Part shown: piece after piece, positions 1 to 10,322 of the stretch
Layout: the number at the start of each line of letters is the position of its first letter
How positions within the stretch are numbered: the stretch's first letter is position 1
DNA from: Deltaproteobacteria bacterium
GTDB taxonomy: Bacteria > Desulfobacterota > Desulfobulbia > Desulfobulbales > Desulfocapsaceae
NCBI GenBank assembly: GCA_026388715.1
Contig: JAPLJF010000021.1
Span: 36,278 to 100,277, forward strand
Direction: 5' to 3'
Length of the DNA: 64,000 nt
Made by a program: the position numbers and the translations under genes
Notes under the pieces: generated by a model
The model's input: the letters and a program-made list of their open reading frames with translations, nothing else
What the model was told of the DNA's origin: nothing
Database searches by the model: none

Positions 1-95
1 GAGGCGACCCGCCCCTTCTCGCCCAGGCGCAGGGTAAGTCGGTAACCTTCCACTCGTCGCGCCAGACGGTCCAGCATTCCGACGTCAGCCGTCAT
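1..95 (-). CDS. atpA: N-type F-ATPase alpha subunit (5' end only)
   Basis: Only the first 31 codons lie in the window; the gene runs off the left edge. The reading begins MTADVGMLDRLARR and continues into RLGEKGRVAS, which resembles the start of the F1 alpha subunit just before its beta-barrel domain. The ATG at 95 overlaps the end of the b-subunit gene by 11 bases, as expected for a translationally coupled operon. The place after atpF is the normal place of atpA in N-ATPase operons (atpDCQRBEFAG). Alpha subunits carry the non-catalytic nucleotide sites of the F1 head. Confidence rests on position and short similarity. Confidence 0.7.
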   Translation of the reverse strand, partial: MTADVGMLDRLARRVEGYRLTLRLGEKGRVA

Positions 96-834
96 GGTCG
101 AACGTCCCGGTAAAGAAATTGAGTTCGTCGCGCAAATTGGCCATCAGCACCCAGGCACCGGCTATGATGCACACCCCTGCCTTGAGCGTGACGTCTTCGC
201 TGAATTCGGGTACCACTGCCCGGCCTGCCAGCAGGCCAAGGGCCTGGGTGAAGGCGGTGCGCCTCACCTCGTCAAGGGGGTAGGCGGTGGTAACCTTGAC
301 GGTCTCCCTGTGCTCCTGCAGGGCGATGCGCATTGCTTCCAGTGTATCTGGCGCCAGGGTGCCGAGTTCGCTCAGGGTGAGATCCGCAAGCCTTGCTTCC
401 AGTTCGGGACCGGCCAATCGATCCAGAAAGCGTGTGGCAAAAAGGGTAGTGATGGTCATCGCCTCCCGTTCCAGTGCGTGTTCGCGCTCACTCCTTTTCC
501 GTGCTTCCACTGCCTCGCGCCGTTGGCGTTCCTCGCCGATTTCCACCTCGAGGACAGCCAGGCGCTGCAACCGTTCACCAGAGATCTCCTTGTCGAGCCG
601 GGCCTTGGCCTCGGCGCGCTCCTTGTCTCTTTCCGCCAGATGCGCCAGATATTGGCTTTTTAACTCTTCCGCTTCGAGCCTCACCGCCTCAGCGTCTGCG
701 ATCGTCTTGGCGCACTCTTCCTGACGCGCCTCGATTACTGCCAGCACTGGGCGATAGAAAAAGCGCTTGAGCAGCCACACCAGCACCAGAAAGTTAAGAA
801 CTTCTAGGGCAAAGGTAGTCCAGTCGAATTCCAT
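85..834 (-). CDS. atpF: N-type F-ATPase b subunit with delta-like C-terminal part
   Basis: Predicted peripheral-stalk subunit of 249 residues. An N-terminal membrane helix (about residues 8-25, LEVLNFLVLVWLLKRFFY) leads into a long charged coiled coil (about 30-140, rich in E, R, K and A). A C-terminal region of about 110 residues replaces the separate delta subunit that ordinary F-ATPases have, which is usual for the N-ATPase family. The frame is open farther upstream, but the start at 834 (MEFDWTTF) is chosen because it lies just downstream of atpE and gives the normal length. It anchors F1 to the membrane sector. Confidence 0.85.
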   Translation of the reverse strand: MEFDWTTFALEVLNFLVLVWLLKRFFYRPVLAVIEARQEECAKTIADAEAVRLEAEELKSQYLAHLAERDKERAEAKARLDKEISGERLQRLAVLEVEIGEERQRREAVEARKRSEREHALEREAMTITTLFATRFLDRLAGPELEARLADLTLSELGTLAPDTLEAMRIALQEHRETVKVTTAYPLDEVRRTAFTQALGLLAGRAVVPEFSEDVTLKAGVCIIAGAWVLMANLRDELNFFTGTFDHDG

Positions 835-841
835 GGGGCGC

Positions 842-1111
842 CTACTTGAGCATGTATTCGAGCAGAGGATTACGGAACAGGACGATGAGCACGACCACCA
901 GCGCGTAGATCGCCAGTGACTCAATCATTGCCAGGCCGATGAACAGCATGCGCGAAATAGATTTTTCGGCCTCGGGCTGACGAGCAAGGGCCTCAAGCGC
1001 TTGGGAAATGACGCGGCCCATGGCAAGCGACGGGAAGATTCCGCCGATGGCTATGGTGGCAAGCGCGCCACCAGTAGAAAGTAAGACAAACCAGGCCATC
1101 TTGTCCATCAA
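842..1111 (-). CDS. atpE: N-type F-ATPase c subunit (proteolipid)
   Basis: An 89-residue hairpin protein: two membrane helices joined by the polar loop ARQPEA, which contacts the F1 foot. The ion-carrying glutamate is in helix 2 in the context AMIESLAIY. The E-S-x-x-x-Y arrangement matches sodium-type c subunits, yet the helix-1 position that holds Gln or Glu in sodium-type rings is Met here (SLAMGR). The ring's ion specificity is therefore uncertain. It overlaps the end of atpB by four bases (ATGA type), so the two are translationally coupled. It forms the rotating ring of Fo. Confidence 0.9.
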   Translation of the reverse strand: MMDKMAWFVLLSTGGALATIAIGGIFPSLAMGRVISQALEALARQPEAEKSISRMLFIGLAMIESLAIYALVVVLIVLFRNPLLEYMLK

Positions 1112-1794
1112 TCACTCCTTTTTTTAAGTTCATGGGATTGCAAAGCGCCAGCCACATAGACCAGAGCCAGCATGCCAAAGATGTAGGATTGCACCAACGC
1201 CTCAACGATGTGCAGCATGAGCAAAGGCACCGGCGCCAGGAAACCAGCCACCAACAGAACCAGTAGTGCTGCCATCTCCAGGCTCATCATATTACCAAAC
1301 AGGCGCACAGCCAGCGCCAGGGTGCGGGTAAGTTCGCCCATCAGGTGAAACGGCAGCAGGATCGGGTTGGGTTCAAGATAATGGTGCAGGTAAGCCCTGA
1401 GTCCGTCGATGCGGATGCCGAACCAGTGTACCGAGACAAACACCAGCATGGCCAGCGCTACGGTCACTGACAAGTTCCCCGTGGGCGAGCGCAGACCCGG
1501 CACCAATCCTGCCAGGTTGGCCACCCCGACGAATAACCACAGGGTGCCGATAAAGGGCAGCAGCCGCAGGGCATAGCCCGGAGCGGCGCCATCAATGGCC
1601 GCCTGCAGGGCGAGCACGGTTCCTTCGAACGCTGTTTGCAGACGTGTGGGCGAGACAACGCTTAGGCGCCGCGTGCCGAACCAGGCCAGCCCCGTAAGAC
1701 CTGCCATGAGCAGCCAAGTGGTGAGCACCGTGGTGTCGATGTAAAGAGGTCCCAGGTGAAATGTCAGCAGTTCGAGAAATTCCGGTTTGCCCAT
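1108..1794 (-). CDS. atpB: N-type F-ATPase a subunit
   Basis: Membrane stator subunit of 228 residues with about five helices. The family signature GELTRTLALAVRLFGNMM holds the essential arginine (the R of AVRLFGN) that faces the c-ring glutamate and drives ion exchange. The start codon directly abuts the stop of atpQ (1794/1795), leaving no room for the atpR gene normally found between atpQ and atpB. The tail SHELKKRSD is polar. Together with the c ring it forms the ion path across the inner membrane. Confidence 0.9.
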   Translation of the reverse strand: MGKPEFLELLTFHLGPLYIDTTVLTTWLLMAGLTGLAWFGTRRLSVVSPTRLQTAFEGTVLALQAAIDGAAPGYALRLLPFIGTLWLFVGVANLAGLVPGLRSPTGNLSVTVALAMLVFVSVHWFGIRIDGLRAYLHHYLEPNPILLPFHLMGELTRTLALAVRLFGNMMSLEMAALLVLLVAGFLAPVPLLMLHIVEALVQSYIFGMLALVYVAGALQSHELKKRSD

Positions 1795-2067
1795 TCAATG
1801 CCTCTGAATGTAGAGATAAACGTTCATGCCGCCGACGAATAGCCCGGTCACCAGCAGGCTCATCGTCCAGCGGTAAGAATAACCTGCCAATTGGCTGTCG
1901 ATCCAGTGACCGAGATAGGCGCCGCCCACTACCGGTAGCACGAACAACAACGCCAGTGTGCCCAGAAACACGGTCTGGGCGAGCAGGGTTGGCCGTTCCT
2001 TTTCTGCCTGGACCATGCGCCGGGCCTGTTTTTCGATGTTCTGCCGCAAACGTTCGCCGTTTTCCAT
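1795..2067 (-). CDS. atpQ: N-type F-ATPase accessory membrane subunit AtpQ (AtpI/ATPase_gene1 type)
   Basis: A 90-residue protein with a charged N-terminal helix (about 1-28, ENGERLRQNIEKQARRMVQAEK reads as basic and acidic) and two membrane helices. These enclose the motif GAYLGHWIDSQ, typical of the AtpI/AtpZ-like family. In N-ATPase operons this gene is called atpQ and follows atpC. Related AtpI proteins help assemble the c ring; that role is inferred here. The AtpR partner normally encoded next is absent. Spacing is five bases from atpC and zero to atpB. Confidence 0.8.
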   Translation of the reverse strand: MENGERLRQNIEKQARRMVQAEKERPTLLAQTVFLGTLALLFVLPVVGGAYLGHWIDSQLAGYSYRWTMSLLVTGLFVGGMNVYLYIQRH

Positions 2068-2072
2068 ATTCG

Positions 2073-4375
<2,303 letters not shown>

Positions 4376-4379
<4 letters not shown>

Positions 4380-5464
4380 GATTGCTCCACTGGCTGAAAG
4401 GTATGGGCTGGCTTAGCGCCTGATGTCGGGATGGTAAAGCTGAAGACGCTTCCTTGGCCGGGGATGCTTTCAGCCCAGATTTTGCCGCCGTGCGCCTCGA
4501 CGATGGTTTTTGCTATCGACAAACCGAGGCCGGATCCCCTCAAATCCCTGCTGACACGATAGAAGGCGTCGAATAGATAGGGAATATGATCTTTTGCAAC
4601 ACCTATTCCCGTATCACCAACTCGCACAAAAACGGCCTCCTCTTCCTTGGACACACTGATGGTTACCGTGCCATTCATTCTCATGTAACGAATGGCATTG
4701 TCCAGCAGATTGTCGATGACCCTGCTGATCAATCGGGTATCTGCGGCAACAATCATTTCGCTTTCACCTGGATTCGCGAAAGTCAGCGTTATCCTTTTGT
4801 CCTCCGCCTTTAGCTTAGCCAGCTCAACTTGGGCGCGGAGAATGAGAATGATGTCCACAGCTTCCAACACAGGTATGCACTTTGTCGCCTCAAAACGGGA
4901 AAATTCATGAAAGTCTGTGACAAGACCCTCAAGTTGGTTGAGCTCTTCGCATATTAACTGAAGATGCTCCTCTTGCTTCCCGGTAGGCGGTCCCGCCTTA
5001 CCGGCGAGCAGTCTCCTGGTAAATTTACCCGCGATTAGAACAGGGTTTTGCATGTCATGGGCGAACATGGCGAGGATATGTTTACGTTCCCGATCCAATT
5101 TCAAACTCTCGGAAATGTCCATGAAAAGCTCAATACCACCATGGAAGGTTCCCGCCTGGTCGAATAAAGGGGCAGTTGTAACAGACAGAAGAATACAATC
5201 ACCAGATTTACGCCTGATAAAATTTTCCTTGGCAATGGCGTGTTCGCGACGACCAAGGGCGTACTCGCACAAAGTGCATTTTTTCTTTTCGGCCGAGCAA
5301 TGGAGAAATTCGGAACGGGATCTGTCTACAACTTCTTCCTTAGTGTAGCCGGTAATCGTTTCCGCGGCGTGGTTGAAATCAATGATCATCCCCTTCGCAT
5401 CGACCCGTAGAAAACCAACAGGCAGAGCTTTGATAACAAGGTCATATAGCCGTTCTTCTTCCAT
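4376..5464 (-). CDS. PAS-domain sensor histidine kinase
   Basis: A soluble 362-residue kinase. The PAS domain (about 1-120) contains a cysteine cluster [14 protein letters not shown] that may bind metal or sense redox. The dimerisation helix has the phospho-acceptor His136 in FAHDMQNPV (family usually HDLRNPL or similar). The ATP-binding domain shows the N box ([10 protein letters not shown]), G1 (GDTGIGV) and G2 ([12 protein letters not shown]). No response regulator is adjacent, so the partner is unknown. It overlaps arsC by four bases, which suggests a role in arsenate or energy sensing (inference). No membrane segment is visible. Confidence 0.88.
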
Positions 5465-5653
5465 TGCTCTCTCTCGCTTCTGTCATCCGTGGTAGAGAGC
5501 CTGTTTTGCTCTCACCTAAATGCTTATTTTTGTTCATATAAAGGAACGGGTTATGTTCTGATTGGGCTTAAATACTGCCCCCTGGTACTCGTAGTAGCGG
5601 GAAATCAGTCTCTGCACCTTGTGCTTGACTTGTTTTGCCTCAGTCGGAAATGC

Positions 5654-5809
5654 CTAACAAACATCCAAATGAGATTTAAGGCCATGTTGCTTTTGCTGTT
5701 CTATGCGTTTGCAAAGCTCTCGTATCATGAGAAAGGCTTCAGCCTCATCATGATCCAGAATAACCCTTTTCATTCGCATATAGTCTTCTTGTGTAAGTGT
5801 CAGAACCAT
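5654..5809 (-). CDS. small 51-residue hypothetical protein
   Basis: A short gene too small for most gene callers. It begins MVLTLTQEDYMRMKRV, has an acidic-basic helical middle (DHDEAEAFLMIREL, CKRIEQQKQ) and ends GLKSHLDVC. It is preceded by AAGGA nine bases before the ATG. The composition is that of a real soluble helical protein, not antisense noise, and I recall similar short proteins ending in a KSHLD motif in related bacteria without an assigned function. It sits alone between the ACR3 pump and the histidine kinase, on the same strand. Function unknown. Confidence 0.6.
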   Translation of the reverse strand: MVLTLTQEDYMRMKRVILDHDEAEAFLMIRELCKRIEQQKQHGLKSHLDVC

Positions 5810-5927
5810 TTATTTCATTCCTTTTTTGTTGGGGGATAAATCCTCTCGGCATATTTAATGGTCATCTCCCTGTAAAAAAAAATGTGGTTGCGAGAAAAGC
5901 CTGGCAGACTGCCTATTCGAGGCATTG

Positions 5928-7016
5928 TCATGGTTTACAGGAAACATGGCAGACCCCGGTTGGGGTTTCCTTGGCAATAGGGAAATACTTTTTCTTGAAG
6001 TACAGGGCCACATGAACCAGGGCCAGGAGCACCGGCACTTCGACCAGCGGTCCGATTACGGCGGCGAAAGCCTGGCCGGAATCGATGCCGAAGACGGCGA
6101 TGGCCACGGCAATGGCCAGCTCAAAGTTATTGGAGGCGGCGGTAAACGAAAGGGTGGCCGACTGCTCGTAAGTGGCCCCGGCCTTCATGGACAGGAAGAA
6201 GGAGACCAGAAACATCAGCAGGAAGTAGATGGTAAGCGGGAGAGCGATGCGGAGCACGTCCAACGGCAGTTGGACGATATATTCGCCCTTGAGGGAGAAC
6301 ATGACCATGATGGTGAAAAGCAGAAAAATCAGGGTGAAGGGGCTGATCCGGGGGATCAGTTTTTCCTGGTACCATGTCTCGCCCTTGAGCTTCACCCCAA
6401 TCAGTCGGGTCAGCATCCCGGCGATGAAAGGAATGCCGAGATAGATGAAGACTGATTTGGCGATCTGGCCCATGGAGATGTTGACTACCGCGCCTTCAAT
6501 ATGCAGCCAGCCGGGAATGATGGTGATGAAGAGCCAGGCATAGAAGGAGAAGAAGAGCACCTGAAAGATGGAGTTGAAGGCGACCAGCCCGGCGCAGTAT
6601 TCGCGGTCGCCGTCGGCCAGATCGTTCCAGACGATGACCATGGCGATGCAGCGGGCCAGGCCAATGAGGATCAACCCCACCATGTATTCGTGGTGGCCGG
6701 AGAGAAAGGCCACCGCCAGACCGAACATGAGGATGGGGCCGATGATCCAGTTCTGGATGAGTGAGAGCGCCAGCACCTTGCCGTTGCGGAACACCTCGTG
6801 CAGCTTTTCATAGCGCACCTTGGCCAGCGGCGGATACATCATGAGGATCAGGCCGATGGCAATAGGGATATTGGTGGTCCCCACCTGGAAGGAGTTGATG
6901 ATATCGCGGATTCCGGGATAGAGATACCCCCCGGCCACGCCGATAAACATGGCCAGGAATATCCACAGGGTGAGAAAGCGGTCGAGAAAGCTCAATTTTT
7001 TTTCGGCATCCGGCAT
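5928..7016 (-). CDS. acr3: arsenite efflux permease, ACR3 family
   Basis: Inner-membrane permease of 362 residues with about ten helices. The family signature is clear: LYPGIRD near residue 30, [12 protein letters not shown], and [19 protein letters not shown], which contains the conserved cysteine required for arsenite transport in ACR3 proteins. It exports arsenite made by the nearby ArsC. It lies 29 bases behind arsR on the same strand, so ArsR is likely autoregulating a two-gene unit. The C-terminus carries a short tail [10 protein letters not shown] with two cysteines, of unknown purpose. Confidence 0.93.
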   Translation of the reverse strand: MPDAEKKLSFLDRFLTLWIFLAMFIGVAGGYLYPGIRDIINSFQVGTTNIPIAIGLILMMYPPLAKVRYEKLHEVFRNGKVLALSLIQNWIIGPILMFGLAVAFLSGHHEYMVGLILIGLARCIAMVIVWNDLADGDREYCAGLVAFNSIFQVLFFSFYAWLFITIIPGWLHIEGAVVNISMGQIAKSVFIYLGIPFIAGMLTRLIGVKLKGETWYQEKLIPRISPFTLIFLLFTIMVMFSLKGEYIVQLPLDVLRIALPLTIYFLLMFLVSFFLSMKAGATYEQSATLSFTAASNNFELAIAVAIAVFGIDSGQAFAAVIGPLVEVPVLLALVHVALYFKKKYFPIAKETPTGVCHVSCKP

Positions 7017-7045
7017 GGCGGTTCTCCTTGAGAAATGTGGGTAGC

Positions 7046-7399
7046 TCAGCAGCGGTGGCAGGCCACCTCATCTTTAGTGGCAAGGTAGGCGGCCAGCGCC
7101 TCTTGGTCTGTTTTCCCCTGGGGCAGGGCGACAAGCTCGCGCCGGAGCAGTGCCAGGGTCTGTTGCTGCACGGGGTTCTCCGCTTCGGCCAACCGGTAAT
7201 ACATCCATAGACCCTGCCGCCGCCCCTTGATCCAGCCGGCAGTGCGCAAGGTGCCAAGATGGCGTGATACCGTGGACTGCGGTAGATTAAGCACCGCCAT
7301 CAGGTCGCAGACGCATCGCTCGCCTTCTAACAGCAAGGCAAGGATCCGCAACCGGATTGTTTCAGAAAGGGCTTTGAAAAGGTGTGCTGTTGTCTTCAT
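7046..7399 (-). CDS. arsR: ArsR-family metalloregulator
   Basis: Winged-helix repressor of 117 residues from the ATG at 7399; the open frame extends 17 codons upstream but lacks the family sequence. The metal site [11 protein letters not shown] matches the ELCVCDL arsenite-binding motif, followed by the recognition helix [18 protein letters not shown]. The C-terminus has a further CHRC pair. It should release DNA when it binds arsenite and thus induce acr3. Two inverted repeats overlap its start region (7398-7428), and a porin gene is divergently transcribed. Confidence 0.9.
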   Translation of the reverse strand: MKTTAHLFKALSETIRLRILALLLEGERCVCDLMAVLNLPQSTVSRHLGTLRTAGWIKGRRQGLWMYYRLAEAENPVQQQTLALLRRELVALPQGKTDQEALAAYLATKDEVACHRC

Positions 7400-7428
7400 A
7401 CAATTATGTGTATCCGTGTAGGCGGATA
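7398..7428. promoter_or_regulatory. probable ArsR operator: two adjacent inverted repeats
   Basis: TATCCG-N6-CGGATA (7411-7428) is a perfect dyad with six-base arms. Immediately next to it, and reaching the arsR start codon, is ATACA-N6-TGTAT (7398-7413). Both lie in the arsR-porin divergent region. Spacing and size fit winged-helix dimers; binding is inferred, not shown. Confidence 0.5.
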
Positions 7429-7487
7429 TTGTCAAGGCGATTTCCTGCAAAATTTTTCTGCTGCTTTTCTATCGCAAGAGGAAGTGT

Positions 7488-7516
7488 GTGTGACTTTTGT
7501 TACACCGGCATGTAAC
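7488..7516. promoter_or_regulatory. two overlapping Crp/Fnr-type palindromes upstream of the porin gene
   Basis: TGTGA-CTTTTG-TTACA (7489-7504) differs by one base from the E. coli CRP consensus TGTGA-N6-TCACA. It is followed by a perfect dyad GTTACA-CCGGCA-TGTAAC (7499-7516) that shares its right half. They lie about 95-120 bases before the porin ATG. A Crp/Fnr-family regulator is encoded nearby at 9619-10293 and is the obvious candidate to bind here (inference). Confidence 0.5.
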
Positions 7517-7609
7517 TCAGGTCATTGTTATCCTTTTTCCGGTCATGATAAAGAAAGCCTCAAGAGGGTTTTTTTTATTAATCTTATTTCTTACAGGGGG
7601 AAGGGAATC

Positions 7610-9001
7610 ATGAAAAAAAAGTATTTCAAGACAATGATGGCACTGGGTGCAACTCTGGCAGGTGGACTGTTGCTGGCAGGCTCGGCTGTTGCCGGTCCGC
7701 GCATCGATTTTGGGGATGATGGGGGTTATATGCAGCTCGATGTAAAGTTCCAGGGCATCCTTGATTATACGGATTTTGGTTCCGGCAGTGATGGCAAGGA
7801 TGATCGTTATGATCTTTATCTGCGGCGGGCGCGTATCGTCTTTACCGGCATGCTTAATGACACCTGGGGCGCCAAGTTCCAAACCTGCGGCGGCACCAGT
7901 GCCACCCGTAACTTTGGCGGAGTTGGCTATGAACTTGCTAAAAGTAACAGCAAGACAAATTCTCAGATCAGGCTCACTGACGGCTACCTGATTGGTTTGT
8001 TTGACGATGCGTTCAATATCAAAGTTGGTCTTACCAAGATTCCCTTGACACGCGGTAACCTGGATGAGTGTTTCAACCCGTTGAGTACTGAACGTTCTGC
8101 CTTTGTCTATTCACCGTATGGCACGGACGCGACCAAGAATAGTCGCGATATGGGCTTTGTGGCCTCCGGTAATTTTATCCAAGATCATTTAAAATACTTT
8201 GCGGCAGTCATGGAAGGCCGAGAAGGGTCTGTTGATTGGGATAATCCGTTTAATGATACGTCATTTACAACAACCCCGGAGCCAAGCAGCAACCTGGAGT
8301 ATGTGGGCCGGGTTCATTATTCATTTCTTGATCCCGAAGGTGGACCGACCGCTATGGGCTACAAAGGTTCATATTTCGGAAAAAAAGGCAAGGTTCTGAC
8401 GGTTGCTGCTGGCGGTGCCTATGAGAAGGATGCCGCCTACAAGAATACCGCGCCCGCCGGGGCAATGGGAACACCTGGATTTACGAAAGGCATAGTTCTT
8501 AACCAGGAGTCTGTAGATTATACCGCCTGGACGACTGATGTCTTCTTTGAATATCCGTTTGAAAACAGTGGGGTGTTCACTGCCACCGCCCTCTACTTGA
8601 ATGTGGATTTCGAGGATGCGTACAAGACAGCTCGTGCAGTCGCCGACCTCAATACCATCGTTGGTGGTGGGATGGGCCAGAGAGATGGGTATTACGTCAA
8701 GGCCGGGTATATCCTGCCCATGACCCTTGGTGCCAAAGGAAAGTTGCAGCCGTTTGTCCGCTACGAGGACTGGAATCTTGCTTATATGATGGGCGTCACC
8801 GATCAGACTGTAAAGCAGGAAGGAATTGGTTTTAATTACTATGTATTTGGGAATGATAAATTGCGCTTCAGTATGGAGTACACCCATAACGATTTTGACA
8901 AGGGAACAAAATTGGGAGATTATTTAAGCCAGACCGGAGCCAACGACACCATGTACACGTCTTATAACATCATTACCTGCATGTTTATGGTTCAGATCTA
9001 A
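7610..9001 (+). CDS. outer-membrane porin, possibly anion-selective
   Basis: A 463-residue exported protein. The start at 7610 is chosen because it opens a signal peptide (MKKKYFKTMMALGATLAGGLLLAGSAVAG reads in parts as basic, hydrophobic, AVA cleavage) and follows AGGGGGAAGGG. The rest alternates aromatic and polar residues and ends GTKLGDYLSQTG...CMFMVQI, consistent with a beta-barrel of the phosphate-selective-porin (OprO/P) or ExtI-like type. It has an aspartate- and glycine-rich N-terminus (DFGDDGGYMQLDVKFQG). It is divergent from arsR and sits behind Crp-like sites. Substrate is not evident; an oxyanion is plausible from context. Confidence 0.75.
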   Translation: MKKKYFKTMMALGATLAGGLLLAGSAVAGPRIDFGDDGGYMQLDVKFQGILDYTDFGSGSDGKDDRYDLYLRRARIVFTGMLNDTWGAKFQTCGGTSATRNFGGVGYELAKSNSKTNSQIRLTDGYLIGLFDDAFNIKVGLTKIPLTRGNLDECFNPLSTERSAFVYSPYGTDATKNSRDMGFVASGNFIQDHLKYFAAVMEGREGSVDWDNPFNDTSFTTTPEPSSNLEYVGRVHYSFLDPEGGPTAMGYKGSYFGKKGKVLTVAAGGAYEKDAAYKNTAPAGAMGTPGFTKGIVLNQESVDYTAWTTDVFFEYPFENSGVFTATALYLNVDFEDAYKTARAVADLNTIVGGGMGQRDGYYVKAGYILPMTLGAKGKLQPFVRYEDWNLAYMMGVTDQTVKQEGIGFNYYVFGNDKLRFSMEYTHNDFDKGTKLGDYLSQTGANDTMYTSYNIITCMFMVQI

Positions 9002-9010
9002 AGCAGGAGT

Positions 9011-9056
9011 GATTCGTTATCTCTTCATTGCCTTATGGCGGGAGAGATAACGAATC
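9011..9056 (+). terminator. long perfect stem-loop after the porin gene
   Basis: GATTCGTTATCTCT (9011-9024) pairs with AGAGATAACGAATC (9043-9056), a perfect 14-bp stem with an 18-base loop, followed by a T-rich stretch near 9066-9072. It is AT-rich for a terminator and could instead be an mRNA-stabilising or attenuating hairpin between the porin and the small exported protein. Confidence 0.5.
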
Positions 9057-9086
9057 TACCTTGAAATTTTTTATACGGGAGTAAGA

Positions 9087-9410
9087 ATGAAAAAAATAGT
9101 CCTGTTCTTGTTATTAGGCATGTTCTCCAGCGGCGCTGCCTGTGCCGAGGAATTGATCGTCACCCTCAATTCGGGAAATACTGTCGTGGTCCAATATACA
9201 GGCACAATCCAGGGCGTAACGCTCAAGGGGACCACCGACGGCATAGCCGGTATCTCCATGCCGCATTCGGCAAATCCTGCAGGAGCAGTGAACCCGCAAG
9301 GTTCCGGGAAGGAGCAGACAGCGATGCCGCAGGATGAAAAGAAAGAAGTAAAAAATCAGGAGAAGGGGGGGATCCGTTTCAAGTGGGCCGAGCCCATAAG
9401 AGAGGATTAA
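9087..9410 (+). CDS. small exported protein of unknown function
   Basis: A 107-residue protein with a clear signal peptide (KKIVLFLLLGMFSSGAACAEE, cleavage near ACA-EE). A short beta-rich part follows (ELIVTLNSGNTVVVQYTGTIQGVTLKG), then a low-complexity Pro/Gln/Lys-rich linker and a terminal RFKWAEPIRED. I do not recognise a family. It starts 85 bases behind the porin on the same strand, with GGGAG upstream, and probably belongs to the same transcript unless the 9011 hairpin terminates. Likely periplasmic or lipid-free envelope protein. Confidence 0.65.
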   Translation: MKKIVLFLLLGMFSSGAACAEELIVTLNSGNTVVVQYTGTIQGVTLKGTTDGIAGISMPHSANPAGAVNPQGSGKEQTAMPQDEKKEVKNQEKGGIRFKWAEPIRED

Positions 9411-9570
9411 AGGGAAGAGATTTTCGTTTTTGAATGACTGTTGAAAACCCTTTCGTGTCGGCATACGGTTGAGCAGAATGAATCGTATGCGACCATTCAT
9501 TTCCCTCTTGATCGAATCAGGCATTTTTTCTCTCCTTCCTTATGCATGGGTCGATTTTGAGGGTTAGTGG

Positions 9571-9607
9571 CTGGGTAGTCGGCTGTGAATAATGGCCGAC
9601 TACCCAG
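9571..9607. terminator. bidirectional hairpin between convergent genes
   Basis: CTGGGTAGTCGGC (9571-9583) pairs perfectly with GCCGACTACCCAG (9595-9607): a 13-bp stem with an 11-base loop. It lies exactly between the plus-strand small exported protein and the end of the minus-strand Crp gene, followed by TTATTTATGG, so it may end both transcripts. Confidence 0.65.
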
Positions 9608-9618
9608 TTATTTATGGC

Positions 9619-10293
9619 TTAATCACAAAGTCTTTTCAGCCTGTCCGGCTGGATGATCACAATCTGGCGAGATTGGGAGGTGGAAATAATGCCGTCATCC
9701 CGTAGTTTCTTCAAAGAACGGGCTACAACCTCCCGGCAGGATCCGACCAGGGAGGCAAGTTCCCCCTGGGTCAGGCTGCAGAAGGCCGTCCCGGATACGT
9801 CGTCTTTTTTCTGGTATTCCAGCAACACCTTGGCCAGCCGGGCCATTATCCCCTTGAAGGCCATATCCTCAAGCATGGCGGAATAGAGCGCCATTTTCTT
9901 CGACATGCAGTACACAAATCGGGTGGAGATCTCTCCTGATTGGGCGACAAAGTCATCAAAATCCTTTTCCTTCAGGGTGTACAGCATGGCATCTTCAATA
10001 ACCAGGGCGTTGGCAAAGGCCGCCGAGGTATGCAGGCTTGCCAGACAGAAGGTGTCTTTGGGATCAACGAACCACAGGGTCAGTTTCCTGCCGTCCATAT
10101 CGCTTTTGTAGATTTCTACCCGACCCATTTCCACAAAATAGAAATGGGAAACCACGTCTCCCTGGAAAAAAATATGCTCGCCTTTTCTGAATCTTTTTTT
10201 ATGCAGCCGCGAGGCGAGAAAACGGATCAACTGATCATCCAGCCCGGAGAGGATATCGATCGATTTTAAAAATTGAAATTCAGTGCCAGGCAT
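9619..10293 (-). CDS. Crp/Fnr-family transcription regulator
   Basis: A 224-residue regulator. An N-terminal cyclic-nucleotide-binding-type barrel (about 15-125, with RKGEHIFFQGDVVSHFYFVEMGRVEIYK) is followed by a long dimer helix and a C-terminal helix-turn-helix (GELASLVGSCREVVARSLKKL). It lacks the four cysteines of Fnr, so it is not an oxygen Fe-S sensor of that kind. The start at 10293 follows AAGGAGC; the frame extends upstream without domain similarity. It is the last gene of a thioredoxin-CcdA-Crp operon and likely controls the adjacent porin. Confidence 0.88.
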   Translation of the reverse strand: MPGTEFQFLKSIDILSGLDDQLIRFLASRLHKKRFRKGEHIFFQGDVVSHFYFVEMGRVEIYKSDMDGRKLTLWFVDPKDTFCLASLHTSAAFANALVIEDAMLYTLKEKDFDDFVAQSGEISTRFVYCMSKKMALYSAMLEDMAFKGIMARLAKVLLEYQKKDDVSGTAFCSLTQGELASLVGSCREVVARSLKKLRDDGIISTSQSRQIVIIQPDRLKRLCD

Positions 10294-10322
10294 GGTGAAC
10301 GCTCCTTGTTTTGGTATTGCTT

